Below are positions 18,290 through 25,971 of a stretch of 64,000 nt of DNA, one piece after another (the first letter of the stretch is position 1; every line of letters begins with the position of its first letter). The DNA lies in NCBI GenBank assembly GCA_910589115.1, contig CAJUSB010000001.1, positions 144,548-208,547 on the forward strand, read 5' to 3'. The translations under genes were made by a program, and so were the position numbers. The notes below the pieces were generated by a model. The model ran no database searches and was not told where the DNA came from. It was given only the letters and a program-made list of their open reading frames with translations. The DNA comes from an uncultured Clostridia bacterium. Its GTDB lineage: Bacteria > Bacillota > Clostridia > Oscillospirales > Butyricicoccaceae.

Positions 18290-19162
18290 TTAATCTTTTT
18301 GGGCAAGCAATTCCCATGCTGCATCAGAAAGCATGGCGAATGCTTCAAGGGTCAACCGTTCGCCGCGAATGCGCTCATCCAGCCCCACAGTGCGGATAAG
18401 GCCGAGGATCTCGGCCTTATCCAGCTTTCCCTGAAAAGCTGGATAAGCAGCATTTGCCAGCGTTTTTCGCCGCTGGTTGAAAGCCGCACGGACGATAGCA
18501 AAAAACAGCGCTTCATTTTTTGGATGAACTGCCGGTGTTTCACGTGGTTTCAGACGAAGGACGGCAGAATCGACCTTTGGCTGCGGGACAAAGCAGCCGC
18601 GTGGTACATCAAATAGGATTTCCGGTTCCGTATAATACTGCACATAAACGGAAAACGAGCTATAATTGGGGGTACCTGGGGCCGCACAGATACGAACGGC
18701 TACCTCTTTTTGTACCATGACAGTGATGCTTTCAAACAATTTGCTGTCAATCAGTGCGGAAATAACCGGACTCGTAATATAATATGGCAGATTTGCACAG
18801 GCATGTACGGGCATCCCATCCAATTTTTCGGCACACAGGGCGGAAATATCCATTTTCAATATGTCTCCCTGTACAACTTCTACGTTTTCAATACCTGTCA
18901 AGGTCTCTGCCATTACAGGCAGAAGTGCGCGGTCTAATTCGACAGCTACGACTTTTCCTGCCCTTTTTGCAAGCTCCAATGTCAGGCATCCCATACCCGG
19001 ACCGATTTCCAGCACTGCATTTGATATATCAGCGCCGCATTCTGCGGCAATCCGGTCCGGCACCCATTGTGCAGTCAGAAAATTCTGCCCCAATGATTTT
19101 GAAAAATGAAAACCATGACGGCCAAGAATTTCACGAATAGTAGTTAAATCACAGAGTCCCAT
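18290..19162 (-). CDS. rsmA: 16S rRNA dimethyladenosine transferase
   Basis: RsmA (KsgA) dimethylates the two adjacent adenines near the 3' end of 16S rRNA using S-adenosylmethionine. The SAM-binding motif LEIGPGMGCLT (about 52-62) and the catalytic NLPYYITSPV motif (NLPY) are clear. The region after them has the standard C-terminal domain with AFNQRRKTLANA. The ATG at 19162 has GGGGGAG 6 nt upstream; the in-frame GTG at 19177 overlaps that site and is unlikely. It is its own unit, following the terminator of the G5/3D gene. Confidence 0.95.
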   Translation of the reverse strand: MGLCDLTTIREILGRHGFHFSKSLGQNFLTAQWVPDRIAAECGADISNAVLEIGPGMGCLTLELAKRAGKVVAVELDRALLPVMAETLTGIENVEVVQGDILKMDISALCAEKLDGMPVHACANLPYYITSPVISALIDSKLFESITVMVQKEVAVRICAAPGTPNYSSFSVYVQYYTEPEILFDVPRGCFVPQPKVDSAVLRLKPRETPAVHPKNEALFFAIVRAAFNQRRKTLANAAYPAFQGKLDKAEILGLIRTVGLDERIRGERLTLEAFAMLSDAAWELLAQKD

Positions 19163-19196
19163 AATGATCTCCCCCACCTTTCCTTAGAACCTTATC

Positions 19197-19202
19197 AGTA
19201 TA
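19197..19202 (-). promoter_or_regulatory. Extended -10 of rsmA
   Basis: The minus strand reads TTATGCTATACTG: TG-C-TATACT, an extended -10 35 nt before the start codon, with no clear -35. Confidence 0.5.
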
Positions 19203-19272
19203 GCATAAATCATCCGAAAAGGAAATAAATTTTTCCATCTGAAGAAAACTTCTTTTTTCCTGAAAGCAAATG

Positions 19273-19297
19273 AAAGGCCCGGACAAGCCGGGCCTTT
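19273..19297. terminator. Terminator after the G5/3D gene
   Basis: AAAGGCCCGG-acaag-CCGGGCCTTT is a perfect 10-bp stem immediately after the gene's stop codon. The T run is short on the minus strand. Confidence 0.7.
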
Positions 19298-19302
19298 ATC
19301 TG

Positions 19303-20319
19303 TTATTTCAAAATGTAAACCAATGCATCAGAAACACCGAAATTCACACACTCTTCCTGTGTATCAAAGAACAAATCGACACGATGTCCCTGAATCAGGC
19401 TTCCGGTGTCCTCTGCAACAGCCAATCCATATACCCATTCTTTGCCGTCAAGCGATGTGATGTACAATTCTGAGCCTAACGGGATAACATCCGGATCAAC
19501 GGCAACCGTACCCACTCGAGCAAGTGTCTGTGTAAAGGTATGTTTGCTTTTCCACCCTTCGGTCGAATATGCGGTCGCAAGCACATTCACAATCTGGCTG
19601 TATGGCCGAACCTTGCCATCCTCGGTCACGATTGCACCTGCGGTACCAATTTCAATAACCTGTGGCGTCCCCTCTTCAACAACGCGTTCACTTACAAATC
19701 TGCGCGCAGTTTCCACACCGCTGTGGTAGGTTACATCGTAGGTTCGCTCCAGTATGCCGGTTGAACCAGCCTTCAAAATGCGTGTAATGCCATAGGAAAC
19801 CTGATCGTTATACCTCTTTTCGACTTCCAGCGGAATGATGCTTTCTTCTGCTACTGTGGCATTATTGACGCGGGTAATCCGAATTTCGGTCCCCTCGGTA
19901 ACCAGATTCGTGACAGAGGGAGAAACGATATCAAATGCGCTGATTGCAATTCCATGCTGTAAAAAAAGCTGACCGATTGTTTTTGAAGCGGTTTCGCAAA
20001 TATGCTTCTCTCCGTCATCATAAACAGTGACTGGGAACTTTTTCCCTATCCGCAAGCCGATCAGCTGATTTCCGCGCAGCGCTTCCGAGAGGATTTCATA
20101 ATCATTGGGGTCATATCCCGCATCAGCCAGGATATCGGCAGGCTCGGTACTGAATGTGCGTACCTCAACCGAGTCAGACCCTTCGGAAATTTCATAAATA
20201 TGGATATTGTCGGCCATTGCAGTTGCAATCGTCGTTGTCATCAATAGAAAGAGCACTGACGCAATCAGCCTCGAGGACAGCTGCTTCACGGTATCACGCT
20301 TCATCGAAACAAACTTCAT
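19303..20319 (-). CDS. Secreted cell-wall protein with DUF348, G5 and 3D domains
   Basis: The 338-residue protein resembles YabE/Rpf-type peptidoglycan hydrolases. It has an N-terminal membrane/signal segment (about 17-37), ubiquitin-like DUF348 segments (about 40-150, VRTFSTEPADILADAGY and IGQLFLQHGIAIS), a G5 domain (about 160-235, EEGTPQVIEIGT) and a C-terminal 3D domain (about 245-338). The three Asp of the 3D domain are in AVDPDVIPLG, AEDTGS and RVDLFF. 3D domains form the lytic transglycosylase fold of MltA/Sps proteins. AAAGGAGG precedes the ATG. It stands alone between its promoter and terminator, and probably acts in wall remodelling during growth or germination. Confidence 0.85.
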   Translation of the reverse strand: MKFVSMKRDTVKQLSSRLIASVLFLLMTTTIATAMADNIHIYEISEGSDSVEVRTFSTEPADILADAGYDPNDYEILSEALRGNQLIGLRIGKKFPVTVYDDGEKHICETASKTIGQLFLQHGIAISAFDIVSPSVTNLVTEGTEIRITRVNNATVAEESIIPLEVEKRYNDQVSYGITRILKAGSTGILERTYDVTYHSGVETARRFVSERVVEEGTPQVIEIGTAGAIVTEDGKVRPYSQIVNVLATAYSTEGWKSKHTFTQTLARVGTVAVDPDVIPLGSELYITSLDGKEWVYGLAVAEDTGSLIQGHRVDLFFDTQEECVNFGVSDALVYILK

Positions 20320-20411
20320 TTGTGCCTCCTTTCAGACCTTGCTTATTTCAGATATTGTACAGCTATAGAGCTTTACGCCCATATTGGCATATAAAAATAT
20401 CTTATGAACAC

Positions 20412-20440
20412 ATTTTGCCCGAAAAAAACCGGCTTGTCAA
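20412..20440 (-). promoter_or_regulatory. Promoter of the G5/3D gene
   Basis: On the minus strand a perfect TTGACA (20435-20440), 17 nt and CAAAAT (20412-20417) leave a leader of about 85 nt. I looked for a ydaO-type cyclic-di-AMP riboswitch, common before such genes; the leader is too short to hold one. Confidence 0.65.
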
Positions 20441-20725
20441 GCGTATCAGCAATTTTGATAACGAATTGTAATAATGTATTCGTTTTTTTCATCCAACTTT
20501 TAGAGATTATTTCATGTAAAATTTGGTTCTTTTCACGAAAAAATTACAGGTCTTGGTAAATCAATGACAGATAATGCAAGTAAAATGGTGTAATTTTTGC
20601 AAAAACAGTTTATGAAATTCGTTATTTTTCACAAAATTTTGATGTAAATGGCGCTGAAATCAATTATGTCAAAAAAAGCGCCTTAATCTTGTGCATAAGC
20701 ACGAATCAGCTTAGCTCATTTGTGA
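20441..20725. other. AT-rich intergenic region without genes
   Basis: The region is markedly AT-rich compared with its flanks. The only structure seen is GGCGCT...AGCGCC (20649-20681) with a loop of 21 nt and no T run. No open frame with a ribosome binding site and no known RNA motif is visible. Confidence 0.5.
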
Positions 20726-20731
20726 TATACT
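20726..20731 (+). promoter_or_regulatory. Extended -10 of the 52-residue ORF
   Basis: TGATATACT (TG at 20723, TATACT at 20726-20731) lies 20 nt before the start codon, with no clear -35. The leader would be about 12-13 nt. Confidence 0.45.
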
Positions 20732-20750
20732 ATGGCCGAGGTGATTAAGA

Positions 20751-20909
20751 ATGACCAAGCAATTTGCATCCCCGGGTATGGAAAAATATTTCCACACACT
20801 GCCCACCAATGTACAGGAAAGCATCATGCAGTGCGGTATGAATTTCAAAAATGAGGAAGATATGCGTGCCGTTGTCATGCAGCTGGTACAGCGGCATGGC
20901 ATCCAGTGA
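20751..20909 (+). CDS. Small protein of 52 residues, unknown function
   Basis: The ATG at 20751 has GAGGTGA 6 nt upstream. The frame encodes MTKQFASPGMEKYFHTLPTN followed by VQESIMQCGMNFKNEEDMRA and a helical end. This resembles tiny Clostridial proteins of the pattern '..LP..VQESI.Q....F.N.EDMR' that I recall as unannotated hypotheticals. It has an upstream extended -10 and a downstream terminator at 20957-20986, so promoter, Shine-Dalgarno, codon structure and terminator all agree. Confidence 0.7.
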   Translation: MTKQFASPGMEKYFHTLPTNVQESIMQCGMNFKNEEDMRAVVMQLVQRHGIQ

Positions 20910-20956
20910 ACCTGGAAGCATCAACGCAGCCTATTTCAAAAAAACGGAAACATTAC

Positions 20957-20986
20957 AAAATGGACTGCCCGAAAGCAGTCCATTTT
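20957..20986. terminator. Bidirectional terminator
   Basis: AAAATGGACTGC-ccgaaa-GCAGTCCATTTT has A and T runs on both sides. It ends the small ORF at 20751 and hpf, which converge here. Confidence 0.9.
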
Positions 20987-20996
20987 CATTGATTCC

Positions 20997-21521
20997 TTAT
21001 TCGCTTTCAATCAGCCCGAAGCCGCCGTTTGCACGCTTATAAACGACCGCATGGACGTTATCATTATCTGCATTGCGGAAGAAAAAGAACTGATGGCCCA
21101 GCAGCTCCATCTGAAGCATTGCTTCATCGACCGACATCGGCTTGACGGTGAACTTTTTATGACGCGTGATATCAAAGTCGTCAATTTCCAGTTCAGCAGA
21201 CTGCGCTGCCGCCTTTTCAAACGCACCATCCCGCAGGCGCTTCTCCAGCCGGGTCTTATGCTTGCGGATCTGGCGTTCCAGCTTGGCTACCGCACCGTCA
21301 ATCGAACCGTACATATCAGAGGTAGTTTCCTCTGCACGGTAAATCATGCCGCCGCGTTTGATGGTAACTTCGACAGTTTGCTTCCCCTTCAGTTCGGCAA
21401 AGGTCAGCGTCGCGTCAGAATCATCCGGAAAATAGCGGTCCAGCTTCTGCACCTTTTTGGTCGCATAGGCTCTCAGGTCTTCGGAAATTTTCGCTTTCCT
21501 CTCGACGATGGTGAACTTCAT
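20997..21521 (-). CDS. hpf: Ribosome hibernation promoting factor, long form
   Basis: Long HPF dimerises 70S ribosomes into inactive 100S particles in stationary phase. The 174-residue product begins MKFTIVERKAKISEDLRAYA, with the N-terminal ribosome-binding domain (1-105). The C-terminal dimerisation domain (about 120-174) carries ITRHKKFTVKPMSVDEAMLQMELLGHQFFFFRNADN, the family hallmark. GGAGATG lies before the ATG. It is monocistronic. Confidence 0.96.
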   Translation of the reverse strand: MKFTIVERKAKISEDLRAYATKKVQKLDRYFPDDSDATLTFAELKGKQTVEVTIKRGGMIYRAEETTSDMYGSIDGAVAKLERQIRKHKTRLEKRLRDGAFEKAAAQSAELEIDDFDITRHKKFTVKPMSVDEAMLQMELLGHQFFFFRNADNDNVHAVVYKRANGGFGLIESE

Positions 21522-21586
21522 GACATCATCTCCTATCGGGAAGATTCCCTTATGTTGGATTTTGCTTTGTTGAATTTGCTACATCC

Positions 21587-21592
21587 AGTATA
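21587..21592 (-). promoter_or_regulatory. Extended -10 of hpf
   Basis: The minus strand reads ATATGCTATACTGG: TG-C-TATACT, an extended -10 66 nt before the hpf start. Confidence 0.5.
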
Positions 21593-21636
21593 GCATATCC
21601 TGCAAACTTTTGCCTGTTATGTAGGGCGCAAATTTT

Positions 21637-21667
21637 GCGATTACAGGAGAATATCTCCTGCAATCGC
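21637..21667 (-). terminator. Hairpin downstream of the fumarase gene
   Basis: GCGATTACAGGAG and CTCCTGCAATCGC form a 13-bp stem with a 5-nt loop, 30 nt after the fumarase stop. Its T run on the minus strand is weak (AAAATTT). Confidence 0.55.
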
Positions 21668-21696
21668 TTTATTTCTCATAAATCCACACTATTTCT

Positions 21697-22539
21697 TCAA
21701 ATTTCGGCTTCTGTGTGACGTGTCACATGGCATCCAATGTTTACCACACATGGCAGCCCTGCAATGTGGGTTGCATACGGCTCGACAGCACAGGCCAGCG
21801 CTGTTACAGTGCCGCCCAGGCCCTGCGGTCCAATGCCGGAAGCATTCACTTTTTCCAGGACTGCCTGTTCGATTTCTGCATACAGCGGATCACTGTTTCG
21901 GGCACCTGCCGGACGCATCAGGGCACGTTTCGCCAGATAAGCTGCATGATCAGAAGTGCCGCCCAGCCCGACACCGATCACAACCGGTGGGCATGGATTC
22001 GAGCCCGCATTGATACAGGTCTGTGCAATAAAATCAACAATTTGTTCCTTTGTTGCGGCTGGAGTGAACATTTTCATTGCACTCATATTTTCGCTGCCGA
22101 AACCTTTAGGCGCAACTGTAATGCGAACTGTTTCCCCGGGAACCAGTCTTGTATACAGTACCGCTGGCGTATTATCGTCCGTATTGACGCGCCGGAGCGG
22201 GTCACCTACCACAGAACAGCGCAGATAGCCTTCCAGATATCCTTGACGTACCCCCTCATTTACAGCAGCCTCAAAATCTCCGCCTGTCAAATGCACATCC
22301 TGTCCAATTTCGGCAAAGACTACTGCCATACCGGTATCCTGGCATATCGGCACACCGTCACGACGTGCCAAATCACAATTTTCCAGCATCTGACCGAAAA
22401 TTTCACGTCCAAGGGGCGATTCCTCTTTTTCCTGCCCCTCTACAAAGGACTGCCGGATATCATCCGGCAAATAATAGTTTGCATCCATGCACAGCTTTTT
22501 TACCAGCGCTGTAATTGCTGAAACTTGAATTTCTCTCAT
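21697..22539 (-). CDS. Class I fumarate hydratase, alpha subunit (orphan)
   Basis: Two-subunit class I fumarases use a [4Fe-4S] cluster to interconvert fumarate and malate. The 280-residue product begins MREIQVSAITALVKKLCMDA and has the cluster-ligand motifs ICQDTGMAVVF, INAGSNPCPP and, near the C-terminus, CHVTRHTEAEI typical of the alpha chain. The related L-tartrate dehydratase alpha chain (TtdA) cannot be excluded. The beta subunit normally follows directly; here the next gene is hpf, so the partner must be elsewhere. Its ATG lies 3 nt after the amidohydrolase stop with AGGAGG upstream, so the two are co-transcribed. Confidence 0.9.
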   Translation of the reverse strand: MREIQVSAITALVKKLCMDANYYLPDDIRQSFVEGQEKEESPLGREIFGQMLENCDLARRDGVPICQDTGMAVVFAEIGQDVHLTGGDFEAAVNEGVRQGYLEGYLRCSVVGDPLRRVNTDDNTPAVLYTRLVPGETVRITVAPKGFGSENMSAMKMFTPAATKEQIVDFIAQTCINAGSNPCPPVVIGVGLGGTSDHAAYLAKRALMRPAGARNSDPLYAEIEQAVLEKVNASGIGPQGLGGTVTALACAVEPYATHIAGLPCVVNIGCHVTRHTEAEI

Positions 22540-22542
22540 TTT

Positions 22543-23709
22543 TTACCTCCTGTAAACCATCTTGCCGTCACATAAAACGGCACAGACAGCATTTTTATAG
22601 TCAAATGGATTCCCGGAATACAGCACACAGTCCGCATCCTTTCCGGCAGCGAGTGAACCAACACGCGCATCAATTCCGGCAATACGGGCGGCGTTAATCG
22701 TCACTGCACGCAGCGCCTCCTCTTCATCCATGCCGCCGCGAACAGCCGCACGTACCGCATCCATCAGCAGCCGCAGCGGAAATTCCGGATGATCTACCGT
22801 TATAGCAGTCAATACGCCTGCGTGGGACAGCAGCCCAGGCGCTTTTTCAGTTAAATTCCGCAACTCCGGCTTGGAACGGTCTGTTAAAAAGGGGCCGCTG
22901 ATTACCGGGACCTGTTCCTCTGTCAATGCATCTGCAATCAAATGCCCTGCCGTACCATGGATAATCACCGGCTGCAAATTAAATTCACGGCAGATTCGCA
23001 AAGCGGTAAAGATATCATCCGCACGATGGGCATGGAAATGCGCTGGGATTTCTCCCCGCAAAACAGGAAGCAGCGCTTCAAACTTCATATCAAAATCGGG
23101 TTCGTCCGTATCATTATCAATGGCCGCCTTTTCCTTCCGGGTGCGGTATTCCTGCGCCTGGAACAGCTGTTCCCGAATAATTGCTGCAACTGCCATACGC
23201 GTGACCGGCGTTTCATCTTTATCGTGATAGACGGATTTGGGATTTTCTCCAAGCGCGAATTTCATTGCGACCGGTTCCCGTATCAGCATATCATCTACAC
23301 GTCGTCCGGCAGTCTTCATCGCGACAATCTGCCCGCCAATCGGATTTGCACTGCCCGGGCTGATAAGCACAGTCGTTACACCAGCCTCTAACGCCTCCCG
23401 AAATGCAGGGTCCATCGGATTCACACCATCCAGTGCACGGAGCTGCGGCGATGCAGGGTCTGTGTCCTCATTTCCATCAGCACCTTCAAAGCCGATGGAA
23501 TCTTCATAAAGACCAATATGAGAATGTGCATCAATCAGTCCCGGCAGTAGCCATCCCCCCTCTGCATCAATGGCCTTTTCAGCAGTTGGACAATCCGGCA
23601 TCTTGCCAAGCGCCGAAATTTTTTTATTTTCTGACAAAAGCCATCCGTTTTCGATCGTTTCCCCCTCCATTGTCAGAATACGCGCGTTTTTTATCAAAAT
23701 TTGTTCCAT
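22543..23709 (-). CDS. Amidohydrolase-superfamily enzyme
   Basis: The 388-residue product has the metal-dependent hydrolase fold. The short N-terminal beta domain ends in WLLPGLIDAHSHIG, with the HxH metal site. Further ligands are probably HFHAHR (about 215) and IIHGT (about 240), and ITVDHPEFP holds the catalytic Asp. The C-terminal GSLAAGKDADCVLYSGNPFD is the usual end of imidazolonepropionase- and adenine-deaminase-like members. The substrate is not known. I chose the ATG at 23709 (GAGGG upstream). It lies upstream of the fumarase subunit in the same transcript. Confidence 0.82.
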   Translation of the reverse strand: MEQILIKNARILTMEGETIENGWLLSENKKISALGKMPDCPTAEKAIDAEGGWLLPGLIDAHSHIGLYEDSIGFEGADGNEDTDPASPQLRALDGVNPMDPAFREALEAGVTTVLISPGSANPIGGQIVAMKTAGRRVDDMLIREPVAMKFALGENPKSVYHDKDETPVTRMAVAAIIREQLFQAQEYRTRKEKAAIDNDTDEPDFDMKFEALLPVLRGEIPAHFHAHRADDIFTALRICREFNLQPVIIHGTAGHLIADALTEEQVPVISGPFLTDRSKPELRNLTEKAPGLLSHAGVLTAITVDHPEFPLRLLMDAVRAAVRGGMDEEEALRAVTINAARIAGIDARVGSLAAGKDADCVLYSGNPFDYKNAVCAVLCDGKMVYRR

Positions 23710-23738
23710 GATTTTTCCCTCATTTCTGCAAAACAGCA

Positions 23739-23767
23739 TTGACAGTTATTGCCACGTGTGGTATGAT
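23739..23767 (+). promoter_or_regulatory. Promoter of a candidate small RNA
   Basis: A perfect TTGACA (23739-23744), 17 nt and TATGAT (23762-23767) lie on the plus strand inside the gap between two minus-strand genes. No plus-strand protein gene follows. Confidence 0.75.
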
Positions 23768-23769
23768 TC

Positions 23770-23862
23770 AGATGGTGAGAGAACTCACCATGCACCGTTC
23801 ATATCTTTATCCCCACAATCCTTTTATATTGGCGTTCCTCTTAATGAGGAACGCATTTTTTT
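23770..23862 (+). ncRNA. Candidate small RNA of about 92 nt
   Basis: The transcript would open with an 8-bp hairpin ATGGTGAG-agaa-CTCACCAT (23772-23791). A pyrimidine-rich single-stranded stretch follows (near 23795-23830), and the RNA ends at a strong intrinsic terminator: 9-bp stem GCGTTCCTC/GAGGAACGC (23832-23854) and a T run (23856-23862). A consensus promoter starts it. The only open frame runs through the terminator and has a poor ribosome site inside the first hairpin, so a regulatory RNA is more likely than a peptide. I do not recognise the family. Confidence 0.65.
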
Positions 23863-24006
23863 ATGTTTCCACCGTGAACCCCTTTCATCAGCCTCTCCAG
23901 AGTATCCTATCAGCCTGAGCCTTCTTTTTCAGAAAAAAACCGAGGCGCAATTACCCCGGTTTTGTCAAAACGATGAAAATACCCTGCCATGCGGGCAGAA
24001 ATCATA

Positions 24007-24426
24007 CTATTTCCGCCTTCTTGATCCGCTTTTGCGGTCGGTGTTGTGCTTAATATCGGCCATGCGGCTTTCACTGTCCTGCATGAAGACCTTGAGCTTG
24101 TCTTCAAAGGTCATCGTGGCTGGATCTTTCTGGCGGTTATCCCGCTGCGGGCGTGCGGCCCGGCGCTCATGCGGCGCAGGCGATACGACCGGGATCAGCG
24201 CCTTTTTAATAGAAAGGTTAATCCGGCCCTCTTTGTCAATGTTGATGATCTTTACCTTCACCTGCTGTCCGTCACTGAGAAAATCCTTGATGTCGTTTAC
24301 GTAAGAATTTGCGACCTCGGATATGTGAACCATCCCCGATTTTCCATCGGGCAAGGAAACGAAAGCACCAAATTTGGTGATCCCCGTTACCTTGCCCTCC
24401 AAAACAGATCCAACTGCCAGTTCCAT
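24007..24426 (-). CDS. yabR: S1-domain RNA-binding protein (YabR/CvfD-like)
   Basis: Residues 1-75 form one S1 domain (VGSVLEGKVTGITKFGAFVSLPDGKSGMVHISEVA). A basic, disordered Arg/Lys tail ends in RKSGSRRRK. One-S1 proteins of this type bind RNA or the ribosome. In B. subtilis yabR lies directly after divIC, as here. The start at 24426 (GGAGAG upstream) gives MELAVGSVLEGKV; the ATG at 24447 is an alternative. It is the last gene of the spore/division cluster. Confidence 0.85.
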   Translation of the reverse strand: MELAVGSVLEGKVTGITKFGAFVSLPDGKSGMVHISEVANSYVNDIKDFLSDGQQVKVKIINIDKEGRINLSIKKALIPVVSPAPHERRAARPQRDNRQKDPATMTFEDKLKVFMQDSESRMADIKHNTDRKSGSRRRK

Positions 24427-24520
24427 ACTCTTTGTACTCTCCGTCATTTCTTTCTTGTATTGAGCCTGCCTGCGCAGGACAAATGCTTGGCCGTTCAGAG
24501 TGCCCGGCCTGGGCCCTATG

Positions 24521-24811
24521 CTATTTGCTGGATGTGTCGATCATAACCCGTTCGCCAGATACCGCATAACCGTTTTCACGCGCGATGGAAGCGATATAAG
24601 CATCCGATGTACCACGCGCAAGCGATTCACGCAGGGCGTCATTCTCGCTCGTCACTACGCTGATCTGTGACTCGATTTCTTTCAGCTCACTCTTTTTCTG
24701 GTTAATATCCAGTTGAAGCTGAACAATCGTCACAACAGCATACAGCGCAAAGCAGAAAAGCGCGGCCTTAACCACGACTGAGGTTCGACGTTTCCTTCTC
24801 AAAAGCAGCAC
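24521..24811 (-). CDS. divIC: Septum formation initiator DivIC (FtsB-like)
   Basis: The product is a small bitopic protein: a basic cytoplasmic N-terminus (RRKRR), one membrane helix (about residues 15-32) and a coiled coil (LDINQKKSELKEIESQISVV). The extracellular end has ARENGYAVSGERVMID, typical of DivIC/FtsL. It works in the FtsQLB-type divisome complex. The GTG at 24811 with AAAGGA upstream gives 96 residues; the TTG at 24847 has no good ribosome site. Its place between yabQ and yabR is conserved in Firmicutes. Confidence 0.85.
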   Translation of the reverse strand: MLLLRRKRRTSVVVKAALFCFALYAVVTIVQLQLDINQKKSELKEIESQISVVTSENDALRESLARGTSDAYIASIARENGYAVSGERVMIDTSSK

Positions 24812-24871
24812 CTCATTCCTTTGACTTCCGGTTTCCCTGTCTGCCAACCAGTATACATCTCTATTTTATAC

Positions 24872-25324
24872 CTATTCCCGGAAAAATGGAAGTGTTTTTT
24901 TGAAGTTTTTCACGCTGAATTTGTGAATAATTTTTTGTACCAGCCGTGTATGCCCCAGCCAGCACAGGAATCTGACCGGAAAGGATACAATTTTCAGAAG
25001 CCATCCGAGCAATACCAACAGTGCCGAAAGCACAATATCAAGCAGTGCCAGCACGGGCGGGCTGAGTGTCAAAAAATACAACAGGAGCCCGCCAGTAAGC
25101 CCGACCAGCACATAGGAACGTCCTTCCCCATCCGCAATCAGCAGTACAAACAAGGCAAATGCCACAATCACCGCCAGCCAGAATATACCGTCCAGGAGTG
25201 CGGTCAGCAGGCCGTTCAGCCTGCGGCGGACTGCGCGCAGAAGGTCATAATAAATCCCGACCGCCGCACCGAACAGGATTGCCTGCAAGAAAATAACTGT
25301 CTGATCCGCAATCGAAATATACAT
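24872..25324 (-). CDS. yabQ: Spore cortex synthesis membrane protein YabQ
   Basis: The 150-residue product has four or five membrane segments and the YabQ opening (QTVIFLQAILFGAAVGIYYDLLRAVRR). In B. subtilis YabQ is a mother-cell protein in the forespore outer membrane, needed for cortex synthesis. GAGGG precedes the ATG. It lies 9 nt after yabP. Confidence 0.9.
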   Translation of the reverse strand: MYISIADQTVIFLQAILFGAAVGIYYDLLRAVRRRLNGLLTALLDGIFWLAVIVAFALFVLLIADGEGRSYVLVGLTGGLLLYFLTLSPPVLALLDIVLSALLVLLGWLLKIVSFPVRFLCWLGHTRLVQKIIHKFSVKNFKKTLPFFRE

Positions 25325-25333
25325 AGCCGGCCC

Positions 25334-25618
25334 TCATCCAAATATGCGTGAAAGCAGCCCGCCGCGGCTTTGGCCGCCGTCTTCGTAATCCATCGAATCA
25401 ATTTCCCCTTCCAGGGAAAGCTCGCCCCCCTCCAGGCTCAGCCGCTCAATATGTAGCCCGCTGCCCCGCACCTGGAGCAGTCCCAGCGTCGTTTCCATGC
25501 TTACCAGCGTTTCATCAAAGCTCTGCACATCGACCACACCGGATACACTCAGCTTTCCGCGCCCTTCTAAAATCAGGGAATGCTGCCGTTCGCCCTGCAC
25601 CTTGCCGTCCATCGCCAT
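25334..25618 (-). CDS. yabP: Sporulation protein YabP
   Basis: The 94-residue product has the YabP/YqfC beta-fold: RQHSLILEGRGKLSVSGVVDVQSFDETLVSMETTLGLLQVRG. It is paired with yabQ as in B. subtilis, where both are sigma-E dependent. I chose the ATG at 25618 because AAAGGAGG lies 8 nt upstream. Its C-terminal DYEDGGQSRGGLLSRIFG is unstructured. A terminator-like hairpin lies just upstream. Confidence 0.9.
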   Translation of the reverse strand: MAMDGKVQGERQHSLILEGRGKLSVSGVVDVQSFDETLVSMETTLGLLQVRGSGLHIERLSLEGGELSLEGEIDSMDYEDGGQSRGGLLSRIFG

Positions 25619-25641
25619 TTGCACGTCCTCCTTTGCAGTAA

Positions 25642-25685
25642 AAAAGTCTCCGCTCACTCATATCTATGAGAAAACGGAGACTTTT
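25642..25685 (-). terminator. Terminator between rqcP and yabP
   Basis: AAAAGTCTCCG and CGGAGACTTTT form an 11-bp stem with a nested CTCAT/ATGAG hairpin, and the minus strand continues TTTTTTACTG. It splits the constitutive hup-rqcP part from the sporulation genes. Confidence 0.85.
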
Positions 25686-25731
25686 ATGCCTATATTTGCA
25701 GGGAAGTTAGACTTCCCCTCTTTTCATGCAC

Positions 25732-25971
25732 TCAAACCTCACGGTAAAGCCCGGCTGCATCACCTTTCAGCACATGCTCTGCAACATTCAGAACCTCTAC
25801 GCGCATGGTGCGCTGTCCGAAGGCGATCTCAATCAAATCGCCTACCTTTACCTGATAAGACGCCTTTGCAGGCTTGCCGTTTACTGAAATACGTGCAGCA
25901 TCGCAAGCGTCGTTTGCAACAGTACGCCGCTTAATCAGCCGTGAAACCTTCAAATATTTATCCAGCCGCAT
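25732..25971 (-). CDS. rqcP: Ribosome quality-control factor RqcP (YabO, S4 domain)
   Basis: The 79-residue product consists of a single S4 RNA-binding domain: MRLDKYLKVSRLIKRRTVAN, then ISVNGKPAKASYQVKVGDLIEI. RqcP works with RqcH on stalled 50S subunits to add C-terminal alanine tails. Its start overlaps the end of hup by 14 bases, so the two are coupled. It is the YabO of the spoVB-mazG-yabO cluster. Confidence 0.93.
   Translation of the reverse strand: MRLDKYLKVSRLIKRRTVANDACDAARISVNGKPAKASYQVKVGDLIEIAFGQRTMRVEVLNVAEHVLKGDAAGLYREV

Noticed and set aside
20320..20440. Cyclic-di-AMP (ydaO) riboswitch before the G5/3D gene
   Set aside because: Such genes often carry one, but the leader after the promoter is only about 85 nt and no ydaO motif is present.
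21715..22521. 268-codon open frame on the plus strand
   Set aside because: It lies wholly antisense to the fumarase alpha gene and has no ribosome site.
23790..23915. Peptide frame MHRSYLYPHN... in the candidate small RNA
   Set aside because: The start lies in the closed 5' hairpin, the frame continues through the terminator and no good ribosome site is accessible.
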